Part shown: positions 24,860 to 31,489 of the stretch, piece by piece | Layout of the letters: every line of letters starts with the position of its first letter | Numbering within the stretch: position 1 is the stretch's first letter | NCBI GenBank assembly: GCA_937902805.1 | Contig: CALEMB010000025.1 | Location: forward strand, 1-41,445 | Origin: an uncultured Bacteroidales bacterium | Lineage (GTDB): Bacteria; Bacteroidota; Bacteroidia; Bacteroidales; F082 | DNA length: 41,445 nt | Direction of reading: 5' to 3' | Made by a program: the position numbers and the translations under genes | The notes under the pieces: generated by a model | Told to the model about the DNA's origin: nothing | What the model saw: only the letters and a program-made list of their open reading frames with translations | Databases searched by the model: none

Positions 24860-26311
24860 TTACTTCTTCGCTCTGATGGTCGTCGTTTCGCCGATCCAGC
24901 CACCCACTTGGAAGCTCTGCCCTTCGTTGTAGTCGTTGAAGAAGATTTTTTCCATCGTCGGGAAGGCGGCACTGTAGGCGCGAATCAAGGCGTTGGCTTT
25001 TTCAGCGCAGGAGGGGTCAAGTTGCTTGGCCTTGATGCACTTGTCGACAGCAGCCCAGTAGACTGCACCACTTTCGATTTCACCGCTGAACTGCTTGGAG
25101 CTTCCGGCATAGAGCATACCAATGAGGAGGTAAGGCTCGCCGTTGGTCGGGTCGACCTGCGCGGCTCTTCTGTAGATGTCACGAGCGCGCGACAGGCTGC
25201 CCATGTTTTCGTAACACATGCCCAGGTTACGATAGGCACGATACTTACGGTCGTTGTTTTCCGTCTTGGTGGCCTGCTCAAAGAAGGTGGCGGCATCGCT
25301 GTACTTCTTATCCTTGAAGAACTTGATACCCAAGCTGTAGGAAGCCTCCGGGCTGGGCTCCAGTTCGTTGAGTCTGACGGCAGCATCCAAGAAGAGTTTC
25401 GAATCTGTGCAGTCCTTCTTATCAAGGATGGTGGTGATGCGCTTGAGGAGCACCACATCGTCCGGCGTTTCGGCCATCTTGGCGGCAAACACCTTGATCA
25501 GGTCTTCGCAGGAAGCATAGGGTTGGAACAAGTTGTCGAGGTTGTTCTTCACACCTTTATTAATACCAATGGTTTTCTCGTTCTTCTCCAGCTGCTTGTC
25601 GAAGCCTGCCACAGCTTCAGCATCGCCAGCGGCCTCGGCTTCTTCCTTTGCGGCGACCAGTTGGGTTTCCGTCTCAGCCAGAGCACCGATGTTGTTATCC
25701 ACCACTTCGGAAAGTTCCTGATAGACATTGATGATCGTCATCTTCTCGGCCTTGTCGTTGTTCACCATGTCAATGGTGGCCTTGAAGTAAGCGTCGATGT
25801 AAGCACCCTGCAGCTGCGAAGCGTCCAGTTCGACGGCGTTCTTCAGCACGTTGTAGGCTTCTTCGTAACGGTTCTTATTGTAAGTGTAGATGAGAAGGCC
25901 TTTTCTACCCATGATGCTGGCCACTTGCGACTTGCCTGTCTTCGGGTCGACGGAGAAGTACTGGGCGCGGGCATCCATCAACATACCAAGCGTGTCGATG
26001 TAGGCGTCCTTCTGAGCGGGATTGGTGCGGATGAAGTATTCCATGATCTTCTCACCGTTGGTGTAGGTGTACTGGCTGGCACGAGGGCAGTTGAGGAACA
26101 CCTCTCTCCATGCGGTCACCATCTCCATGCTAACGGACTCGGGGGCGAACTTGGCGGCCTCCCATTGCTTGAAGTACTCGCGGTAGGTGGAAAGGTTGGT
26201 CACGCAAGCCACGCTATCGGCTCCGTACTTCGATTCCTTTGCCTCTTGGGCTGAAACGCTCATTGCCATTCCGATCACGACGGCAATCAACACAAATCTT
26301 TTAGTTTTCAT
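24860..26311 (-). CDS. Secreted TPR-repeat protein
   Basis: A 483-residue periplasmic protein with a cleavable signal peptide (about 1-22, MAMSVSAQE). It is mostly alpha-helical, with TPR units clearest in the C-terminal half (SYSLGIKFFKDKKYSDAATF; YRNLGMCYENMGSLSRARDI; PYLLIGMLYAG), and an Ala/Glu-rich coiled segment near 210-240. TPRs are protein-interaction scaffolds; no enzymatic motif is visible. It lies between the outer-membrane protein gene and lptC in one operon and ends one base before the lptC start, which suggests a role in envelope assembly. This order is, from memory, conserved in Bacteroidales, but the molecular function is unknown. Confidence 0.85.
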   Translation of the reverse strand: MKTKRFVLIAVVIGMAMSVSAQEAKESKYGADSVACVTNLSTYREYFKQWEAAKFAPESVSMEMVTAWREVFLNCPRASQYTYTNGEKIMEYFIRTNPAQKDAYIDTLGMLMDARAQYFSVDPKTGKSQVASIMGRKGLLIYTYNKNRYEEAYNVLKNAVELDASQLQGAYIDAYFKATIDMVNNDKAEKMTIINVYQELSEVVDNNIGALAETETQLVAAKEEAEAAGDAEAVAGFDKQLEKNEKTIGINKGVKNNLDNLFQPYASCEDLIKVFAAKMAETPDDVVLLKRITTILDKKDCTDSKLFLDAAVRLNELEPSPEASYSLGIKFFKDKKYSDAATFFEQATKTENNDRKYRAYRNLGMCYENMGSLSRARDIYRRAAQVDPTNGEPYLLIGMLYAGSSKQFSGEIESGAVYWAAVDKCIKAKQLDPSCAEKANALIRAYSAAFPTMEKIFFNDYNEGQSFQVGGWIGETTTIRAKK

Positions 26312-26387
26312 CTCTCTCTTTATTTTTAGGGTTTAACTTGTTTACGTTTTCTTCAAATATCGTTCCAAAACGAAAAACGGCATGAAA

Positions 26388-27689
26388 TCATCTATATTTC
26401 CGTTTCATGAACCAATGCTCAAACACAGAGACACCAAGGTCCACCTTGAAATAACGCTCTTGTATCAGGCCACCGGCGCGCGTGCCGTATTGTCCACCTT
26501 CCAGGGACAGGTTAATCTTCGACAGGGTCTTGGGCAAGGGGAAAGAAGCACCTACGTTCACGCCAAACTTGTTGATGCTATGGTTCTCACCATCGCTGCC
26601 CAACAAGTTGATGAACCCATGATTATAGTAGGTTCCAATGCGATACGACATCTTCCTGAAATAGCCAGAGATGTTCGAATGGCTGGGCGTGAATTCGAAG
26701 CCCAATGATGCACTCCACGAATCCTGCAAGGGGTCGGTGACACCTTCACGAGCAAATTTCGACCACTGCATCCAATTGAAGTCGGCGGCGATGGTCCAAT
26801 GTTCGTTTTTCTGCAAGGCTATGCCAAAGCCGACACCCTGCGGCATCTTCGTCCTGGTCACCGTGGTTTTGTTCACCAAGGTGTCAATGATATATTCTAT
26901 CTCGGTTTCATCATCCGCCTCGATGGAACGAACAAACAGAGTATGCTTTCCTCTCAACCTAACAGGCTGTGTATAGGTCACGCCGAGGCTCAGCTTCATG
27001 TCGTTGCCCACATTAGCATCGAAGAGAAGACCGTAATCGAACATGAAGGAGCTGACCATCAAGTCGAGGTTGCGACGAGTGCCTATCATATACAGGGAGT
27101 CGGGGAAATAGAGCGTGGTCTCAGTTTGGGTGTTGCCAAACACATAGTAAGCATTAGCACCAATGGCGAAGTGCTTGCCTAATTTGAAGGCAGTGCCCAC
27201 ATAAGCTTGATTCAGGCCGCCCGTGCCCTTGAAGCGTGTGGCATAACTGCCAACATCGGGGTTGTTGCCATCCACTATCATGGTATAGGCCGTAGTGCTG
27301 AAAGGCTGCACACCGAGGGCCAACTTCCACCATGAAGTAAGGCCGAAAGCCATAGCGACGTAGTCGAACGAGGCATTGGCGGAACGCTCGGAGAGAGAGG
27401 AGGTGCTGAAGGTCGACGTCTTGAAGTAGATACCAGCATCGAAAAGGAAAGCCAGCGAGTCGATCTTGGCGTATGATGCGGGGTTCTCACTGTTAATCAT
27501 GCCGATGCCAAACATAGCATTGCAAGTACCACCCATGCCCTTCAACCTGACATTCATGGATTTGTCCCTCACCTGCCCAACGCCAAACAAGGAATATGGC
27601 GAATCCGCATCAGCCTGAGCGAAGACATCCGTCCCCAGCCATACCAATAACGCGGCTACCAAAATGCTTTTCAAGAAAGTAGTTCTCAT
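26388..27689 (-). CDS. Outer-membrane beta-barrel protein (FadL/OmpP1-like)
   Basis: A 433-residue predicted barrel. The signal peptide ends near VFAQADA. The mature N terminus (SPYSLFGVGQVRDKS, then GMGGTCNAMFGIGMINSENPASYAKID) has the 'YS.fG.G....N...GMGG...A......NPA' pattern of the FadL/OMPP1-related family common in Bacteroidetes. Amphipathic strands continue to the end (KVDLGVSVFEHWFMKRKYR). The frame extends upstream to 27770, but that part has no signal-peptide character and runs through the inverted repeat at 27710-27769; the ATG at 27689 gives a normal signal peptide. First gene of the operon with TPR, lptC and CNNM genes. Substrate unknown. Confidence 0.85.
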   Translation of the reverse strand: MRTTFLKSILVAALLVWLGTDVFAQADADSPYSLFGVGQVRDKSMNVRLKGMGGTCNAMFGIGMINSENPASYAKIDSLAFLFDAGIYFKTSTFSTSSLSERSANASFDYVAMAFGLTSWWKLALGVQPFSTTAYTMIVDGNNPDVGSYATRFKGTGGLNQAYVGTAFKLGKHFAIGANAYYVFGNTQTETTLYFPDSLYMIGTRRNLDLMVSSFMFDYGLLFDANVGNDMKLSLGVTYTQPVRLRGKHTLFVRSIEADDETEIEYIIDTLVNKTTVTRTKMPQGVGFGIALQKNEHWTIAADFNWMQWSKFAREGVTDPLQDSWSASLGFEFTPSHSNISGYFRKMSYRIGTYYNHGFINLLGSDGENHSINKFGVNVGASFPLPKTLSKINLSLEGGQYGTRAGGLIQERYFKVDLGVSVFEHWFMKRKYR

Positions 27690-27709
27690 ATTATTATGAT
27701 AATATCTCG

Positions 27710-27769
27710 TGCACGCTCTACCCCCACTCGGTCCCCCTGAACAGAGGAGAAGAGGGGTTAGAGCGTGCA
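27710..27769. repeat. Long inverted repeat overlapping the promoter of the OMP/TPR/lptC operon
   Basis: Arms TGCACGCTCTACCCCC (27710-27725) and GGGGTTAGAGCGTGCA (27754-27769) are complementary with one mismatch. On the minus strand the outer arm abuts a GATATTTG box (27775-27768), with CTTG about 20 bases further up. The C/G-rich interior resembles a dispersed element rather than a coding sequence. It could be an operator, a leader hairpin or a REP-like insertion. Confidence 0.55.
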
Positions 27770-27898
27770 AATATCCGATTTTTTAACTCGTTGAGCAAGT
27801 TTTTATTGTCACAATTACTAGAATTTTATTCTATTTAATTGAATATCAACAATAAACAAAATAAAAAATAAAAAAATCTCAATTTTTGAAGATTTTTT

Positions 27899-27929
27899 CT
27901 TGCCGATAAGGAATTTTATCGTATTTTTG
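27899..27929 (+). promoter_or_regulatory. Promoter of tRNA-Phe
   Basis: CTTG (27899-27902), 19 bases, TATTTTTG (27922-27929): a near-consensus Bacteroidetes promoter 38 bases before the tRNA. The AT-rich stretch 27777-27898 upstream shows no gene. Confidence 0.7.
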
Positions 27930-27967
27930 CAGCCGCAAACCGAAAGGTTCAATGAAGTTAATACGGA

Positions 27968-28040
<73 letters not shown>

Positions 28041-28050
28041 CAACAAATAG

Positions 28051-28081
28051 AGAGACGCAAAATCTTGCGTCTCTTTTTTTG
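28051..28081 (+). terminator. Terminator of tRNA-Phe, formed by an AGAGACG palindrome
   Basis: A 10-bp perfect stem AGAGACGCAA / TTGCGTCTCT with loop AATC, then seven Ts. The same AGAGACG/CGTCTCT palindrome recurs at 28104-28152 and 30726-30751, so a dispersed element appears to serve as terminator here. Confidence 0.85.
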
Positions 28082-28103
28082 TGCATTGTTCCGTGCGGGA
28101 TTT

Positions 28104-28152
28104 TAGAGACACAAAGCATTGACTCCGTCGAATCTTTGAATTGCGTCTCTAC
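28104..28152. repeat. AGAGACG-type palindromic element
   Basis: TAGAGACACAAAG at one end and CTTTGAATTGCGTCTCTA at the other form an imperfect palindrome related to the tRNA-Phe terminator stem 30 bases upstream. Confidence 0.55.
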
Positions 28153-28163
28153 AGCAGGAAACG

Positions 28164-28199
28164 AAAAAAGCACCTCCTTTTCGGGAAGTGCTTTTTTTT
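28164..28199. terminator. Bidirectional terminator 3' of the lipoprotein gene
   Basis: Stem AAAAAAGCAC (28164-28173) / GTGCTTTTTT (28189-28198) with a partly paired interior. Ts follow on either strand. It lies 24 bases past the stop of the minus-strand lipoprotein gene. Confidence 0.8.
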
Positions 28200-28222
28200 C
28201 AATTATACAAGATAATAATGTA

Positions 28223-29236
28223 TTACGGATTAACCCATGCATTATTGATGTACCACTGACCACCTGTAAGGGTATAGACATTTGTAAAGTAACCAGGCTT
28301 GATAAGATTGGCCAAGTCTTCTCCGAAGTGATAAGAGGATGTAGCACCACTCGTATAATGGACGGTAACAGTGAATCCCTTGTACAAGGCACCCGGACGC
28401 AGCGGGATGAAGAAATACCTATATTGATTCAGCGTAAGTGCAACGTCGTCGCAATCAAGGGTAATGGTATTCCCCAGCTCGCCAGAGGCACAATATCCTG
28501 AATGTTGGAGGTAATTGGCAAGAGCAGCCTGATACGTAGCATCATCACCGTTAGTTGCCAAACGATTAATCATCGCAGTGAGTTCTTGGGTATTAACCTC
28601 ATCCAACTTAAGAGACAAATCACCAGTAAGATGCCACTGATCATCGGTTACAGTAATATAATCCACTTGTCCATTAGCAGCATTATTATGGCCAATACCA
28701 ACATTGAGGAAACCAAAAATATGTTGCAAAGTGAAAACACCTGGGTCTGTAGTCTCGCAAGCCATCGTCAAAGCTTTGGTGTCAATCAGACGATTCTTAT
28801 CATAGGTCTGGGTGGCAGAAACGGTGAAAGTTTCCACATTGCCTTCGCCTTGCAATACACCAGTTTGAGTACCAGCAGCCTTTTCGGCATGGTAAAACAC
28901 GAAGTAACCATCTTTCTTTGCACCAACGTTGGGGCCCGTGAATTGGGTTCTCTTCTTTCCTTCACTGCCGCTTACAGCGGTGAGCTTGGTGCAAGTCGAT
29001 TCAGTAAAATTCGATGACAGATTGTAGAAAGCAATCTCGTCATTATCATTCCATCTGAAGCTATAATCATTAGGATCCAGATATGCCTTTGAACCGTCAA
29101 AACTGGGACCTGCCTCAAAACCAGCAGTCTCTTCCAAAACGACAGTAACATTGGTGTTCTCGACTTTCTTCCTGCATGAAGTAGCAACCAAAGCCACCAT
29201 TGCGACTAAGCACAATATTCTTACAATTTTTTTCAT
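28223..29236 (-). CDS. Lipoprotein, fimbrillin-like, downstream of the small-peptide gene
   Basis: A 337-residue lipoprotein. The signal peptide has a lipobox (LVATSC, Cys21) followed by basic residues. The early part contains KAYLDPNDYSFRWNDNDEIA, where 'W...D.I.f' is the pattern of fimbrillin/Mfa-like proteins of Bacteroidetes. The remainder is beta-rich with a closing Y-x-(hydrophobic) strand region (NLIKPGYFTNVYTLTGGQWY). The 'GKsY.vtl.' end is also fimbrillin-like. I assign the family only tentatively. It is the last gene after the 43-codon peptide gene, 73 bases away, probably on the same transcript from the promoter at 29518-29547, and ends at a strong terminator. Confidence 0.75.
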   Translation of the reverse strand: MKKIVRILCLVAMVALVATSCRKKVENTNVTVVLEETAGFEAGPSFDGSKAYLDPNDYSFRWNDNDEIAFYNLSSNFTESTCTKLTAVSGSEGKKRTQFTGPNVGAKKDGYFVFYHAEKAAGTQTGVLQGEGNVETFTVSATQTYDKNRLIDTKALTMACETTDPGVFTLQHIFGFLNVGIGHNNAANGQVDYITVTDDQWHLTGDLSLKLDEVNTQELTAMINRLATNGDDATYQAALANYLQHSGYCASGELGNTITLDCDDVALTLNQYRYFFIPLRPGALYKGFTVTVHYTSGATSSYHFGEDLANLIKPGYFTNVYTLTGGQWYINNAWVNP

Positions 29237-29309
29237 TTTGATGTTATTCTTTTTAAATTTAACTGTTTAATTTCTCCTTATTTGATAATACTGATTTTTA
29301 CACCTAAGA

Positions 29310-29441
29310 TTACGGGAAAGGAGGAGGAGTAGGACCACCTTGAGCGGGATCACCTTGACCAGATCCCATCAGTACAGTAGGCATCTGCATTTTAATCATT
29401 TCAGCCACAGGGGCTTCGTAAGTTTTGTTCATCTTTTTCAT
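29310..29441 (-). CDS. Small peptide, 43 residues, candidate precursor of a modified peptide
   Basis: An ATG at 29441-29439 opens a 43-codon frame ending in TAA (29312-29310). The N-terminal half is charged and Met-rich, beginning MKKMNKTYEAPVAEMIKM. The C-terminal half has no Lys or Arg and is Gly/Pro-rich: GSGQGDPAQGG, then TPPPFP at the end. This leader-like/core-like division, the adjacent PqqD-type gene and the peptide's own promoter (29518-29547) suggest a ribosomally made precursor peptide. Candidate modification sites are Thr22, Ser27 and Thr38. No signal peptide or Cys. Short peptides of the form 'MKK.Y..P....' are, as far as I remember, common and uncharacterised in Bacteroidales, so expression as a real gene is likely, but the precursor role is inference. 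Confidence 0.7.
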   Translation of the reverse strand: MKKMNKTYEAPVAEMIKMQMPTVLMGSGQGDPAQGGPTPPPFP

Positions 29442-29517
29442 TTTTTTAAAGTTTTAATTGTTTGATTTATTGTTAATTACCTTGTGTTCAAATCTTCTTT
29501 TCATACATTTGACGCTG

Positions 29518-29547
29518 CAAAAATAATAAAATAATTCGACATACAAG
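29518..29547 (-). promoter_or_regulatory. Promoter of the small-peptide and lipoprotein genes
   Basis: On the minus strand CTTG (29547-29544), 18 bases, TATTTTTG (29525-29518). It lies between the nucleotidyltransferase stop and the peptide ATG, leaving a leader of about 70 bases. The peptide can therefore be expressed apart from the upstream enzyme genes. Confidence 0.6.
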
Positions 29548-29575
29548 CAAAAAATCTCTTTTTTTGAAAATTAAT

Positions 29576-30691
29576 CTAATTAATATCATTCAATCGCATC
29601 GTTTTAATCATCACTTGCCTCATAGCAGCCTGCATTTCCCTGAAAGCAACCGAGGGAAATATGCGGAAACGGTAGAAGAAATCGACAAAAATGCCAAAGA
29701 ATGAATGTATCTTTCGGAATAGCTTGCGCTTGGGACGGCGTTGCTTGAACTTGCTGTTACGGCTAAAGTTGCCAGCTTCCATCACATTGCAGTAAAGGCG
29801 TTGTGCCGTGCGCTGACAGGAGACATCATAATACGGCATCTCCACTTCGGGAAGACCAAGCTGTTCCACCATCAAACAGCCGAAAACCTGCCAAGGCCGC
29901 ATTAAATCCATTTCTGAAAGCCATTGACGCAATTTGTCAAGGTCAAGTTGTCCGTGGTAGGCGTGAAGCGTCATAGCCACGTCGGCGATTTGCCTCCAAC
30001 CCACACCTGTAGTCAAGAAATGGTGCCAAGCATGGTAGAAGGTGAAAAACACCATAAACTCCTTGGATGGAATGCTGATTTCCAAACCTTCCAAATCAAC
30101 ACGTTGTGTATTGGCATATAGTCCATCACGCTCGATGGCAGCGTAGGCCTCGGATTCCTTACTGTCATCCACCTCGGCGCTTACACGATGTATCTCCATG
30201 GGATAGTTGCCAAACTCAATGTTATAGTGGTGGCCCACCTCCACTTCCTCGCCCCAGTTGTAGCCACCAGGCAAGGAGCGCAATAAGGTACAGGCTTGGT
30301 GGAAGTCATCAAGGCCCACGAAAAGGTCAATGTCACCAAACTGCCTCAAATTAGGATTGGGGTACAACATGGCCAGACTAAAACCCTTGAGCAGCACCGA
30401 CTCGATACCATGCTCACGCAACAAGGTCACCGCCGATGCCAAAATCTGCCTCAAACGCAACTGACGGAGCAGGTTGTTGCGCATCACCGATTGCATCTTG
30501 CCAAGCATGGCCTCCGAAGGACGGTTGTCGGTTGTCATCTGCGAAGCCACGCCACACAGCAAAGCCTCGTTGGCATGATGCTGGGCAATACGCATCACCT
30601 CGCTCCAGTCGATGGGGCCTTCAATAGTGACAAGCGTGTCCCAAAGGGCAGAACGAAGCAGGGCGAAATACTGACTTTCGGAAGGGGACAT
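29576..30691 (-). CDS. Family-5 nucleotidyltransferase (NTP_transf_5, PF14907-like)
   Basis: A 371-residue cytoplasmic protein. The nucleotidyltransferase core is visible as LLKGFSL (100-106) and the metal-binding RQFGDIDLFV, with Asp120 and Asp122; a third acidic residue is probably in the METH-like segment PMEIHRV. N-terminal helices (SQYFALLRSALWD) and a basic C-terminal region (KFKQRRPKRKLFRK) flank it. PF14907 proteins recur in lasso-peptide and related clusters beside HPrK-like kinases and PqqD proteins, where one member has been reported to act on the phosphate added to the peptide. Fourth gene of the minus-strand run, 68 bases after the PqqD gene; the gap carries an AGAGACG palindrome. 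Actual substrate unknown. Confidence 0.88.
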   Translation of the reverse strand: MSPSESQYFALLRSALWDTLVTIEGPIDWSEVMRIAQHHANEALLCGVASQMTTDNRPSEAMLGKMQSVMRNNLLRQLRLRQILASAVTLLREHGIESVLLKGFSLAMLYPNPNLRQFGDIDLFVGLDDFHQACTLLRSLPGGYNWGEEVEVGHHYNIEFGNYPMEIHRVSAEVDDSKESEAYAAIERDGLYANTQRVDLEGLEISIPSKEFMVFFTFYHAWHHFLTTGVGWRQIADVAMTLHAYHGQLDLDKLRQWLSEMDLMRPWQVFGCLMVEQLGLPEVEMPYYDVSCQRTAQRLYCNVMEAGNFSRNSKFKQRRPKRKLFRKIHSFFGIFVDFFYRFRIFPSVAFREMQAAMRQVMIKTMRLNDIN

Positions 30692-30725
30692 GGCGTACCT
30701 TATTAATTAATAATGTGTGGTTTGA

Positions 30726-30751
30726 TAGAGACGGTACATACTCCGTCTCTA
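30726..30751. repeat. AGAGACG-type palindromic element
   Basis: TAGAGACGG, loop TACATACT, CCGTCTCTA: a 9-bp perfect stem between the PqqD and nucleotidyltransferase genes. It could attenuate transcription into the nucleotidyltransferase gene, but no T run follows on the minus strand. Confidence 0.65.
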
Positions 30752-30759
30752 CATAGCGA

Positions 30760-31029
30760 TTAATCCTCGATAGCGTCAGCCTCGTTCCATGTTTGAAGCA
30801 ACGCCTTCACATCTTTTTCGGCCGTATCGCGGTCGACTTCGTATTCGTCCAGAAGGAGTTGCACCAAGGTCTCAGCGTTAAACTCCTTGCCTTCGACGGC
30901 TTCCCAAAGGAAGGCCGCCGTCGCATTCATCGACACCATAGTGTTAGCATCCAAGACGTCAAGGCCTTCGGCGACGAGAATGTATTCTTTGCCCAAAGGG
31001 CGTAATCTATAACCTTTCTTGATTTTCAT
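30760..31029 (-). CDS. PqqD-family peptide-recognition protein (RRE)
   Basis: An 89-residue winged-helix protein of the PqqD family. PqqD-like domains (RiPP recognition elements) bind the leader of a precursor peptide and present it to modifying enzymes. Typical blocks are the N-terminal strand (RLRPLGKEYILVAE), the helix motif MNATAAFLWEAVEGKEFNAE and the DEYEVDRDTAEKDVKALLQT helices. It lies 7 bases after the signal-peptidase-like gene and has nothing to do with PQQ synthesis here, as no other pqq gene is present. Its presence is the main reason to look for a peptide substrate nearby. Confidence 0.93.
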   Translation of the reverse strand: MKIKKGYRLRPLGKEYILVAEGLDVLDANTMVSMNATAAFLWEAVEGKEFNAETLVQLLLDEYEVDRDTAEKDVKALLQTWNEADAIED

Positions 31030-31036
31030 ATTCGTA

Positions 31037-31489
31037 TTATTGACACGGGACTTCGGGACGCGAGACGCAGGACGAAGCCCTCAGTTTATTCCATTTTCTA
31101 TGTAACTTCAACATATATCTTCTCAGCGGGAGGCTATGTCGCCAGAGCCATGCCTTGCCTGGCTTGCGCCGACGACCCTTGTGGACAATTTCAACCACGG
31201 TGCCCATAACCTCCTCCACCATAACTGCTTCCGTGCCTTCAAGGTTGCCATCACCCATCAAAACAACTTTCTCACCATCAATGGCATATACACGATGAAG
31301 GATATGTTTGCCTTTATATTCCACCAGCACAATATCACCCATCTCCACTTTTTCCTTTTTCAACAAAAACACTTGATCCACTCCCCCTTCAATGAACGGC
31401 AACATGCTGATACCCTGAGGTACGATGGCAACCAACTTACCCTCCTGCAAGGACTCCAAGTCCCTGTGCATCAGCATATCCTGTTTCAT
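31037..31489 (-). CDS. S24/S26-type peptidase (signal-peptidase-like, Ser-His)
   Basis: A 150-residue protein. GISMLPFIEGG (26-36) carries the nucleophile Ser28 in the S-M-x-P signature of signal peptidases. HILHRVYAIDGEKVVLMGDG (62-81) carries His65 at the place where SipW/Sec11-type enzymes use His and LepB uses Lys, and ends in the conserved GDGN. There is no TM anchor before the Ser, so the protein is probably soluble, in contrast to ordinary signal peptidases. The gene starts inside the stop of the upstream HPrK-like gene (TAATG, 1-base overlap). The C-terminal 13-14 residues are encoded by a GTCYCGC-type heptad repeat (31041-31078) and are probably dispensable. A role as leader peptidase for the small peptide is inferred. 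Confidence 0.85.
   Translation of the reverse strand: MKQDMLMHRDLESLQEGKLVAIVPQGISMLPFIEGGVDQVFLLKKEKVEMGDIVLVEYKGKHILHRVYAIDGEKVVLMGDGNLEGTEAVMVEEVMGTVVEIVHKGRRRKPGKAWLWRHSLPLRRYMLKLHRKWNKLRASSCVSRPEVPCQ
31041..31078 (-). repeat. Heptanucleotide repeat, GTCYCGC type, forming the 3' end of the peptidase gene
   Basis: On the minus strand the units are GTCCTGC, GTCTCGC, GTCCCGA, (A)GTCCCG, TGTC, with a 7-base period and one slip. Composition is unlike the preceding coding sequence. Confidence 0.6.

Noticed and set aside
27690..27770. N-terminal extension of the outer-membrane protein starting at 27770
   Set aside because: It would be translated from the inverted repeat and abolishes the signal peptide; the ATG at 27689 is far better.
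30760..31029. PQQ biosynthesis by the PqqD-like protein
   Set aside because: No pqqA, pqqB, pqqC or pqqE gene is nearby, and the neighbours are kinase, peptidase and nucleotidyltransferase.
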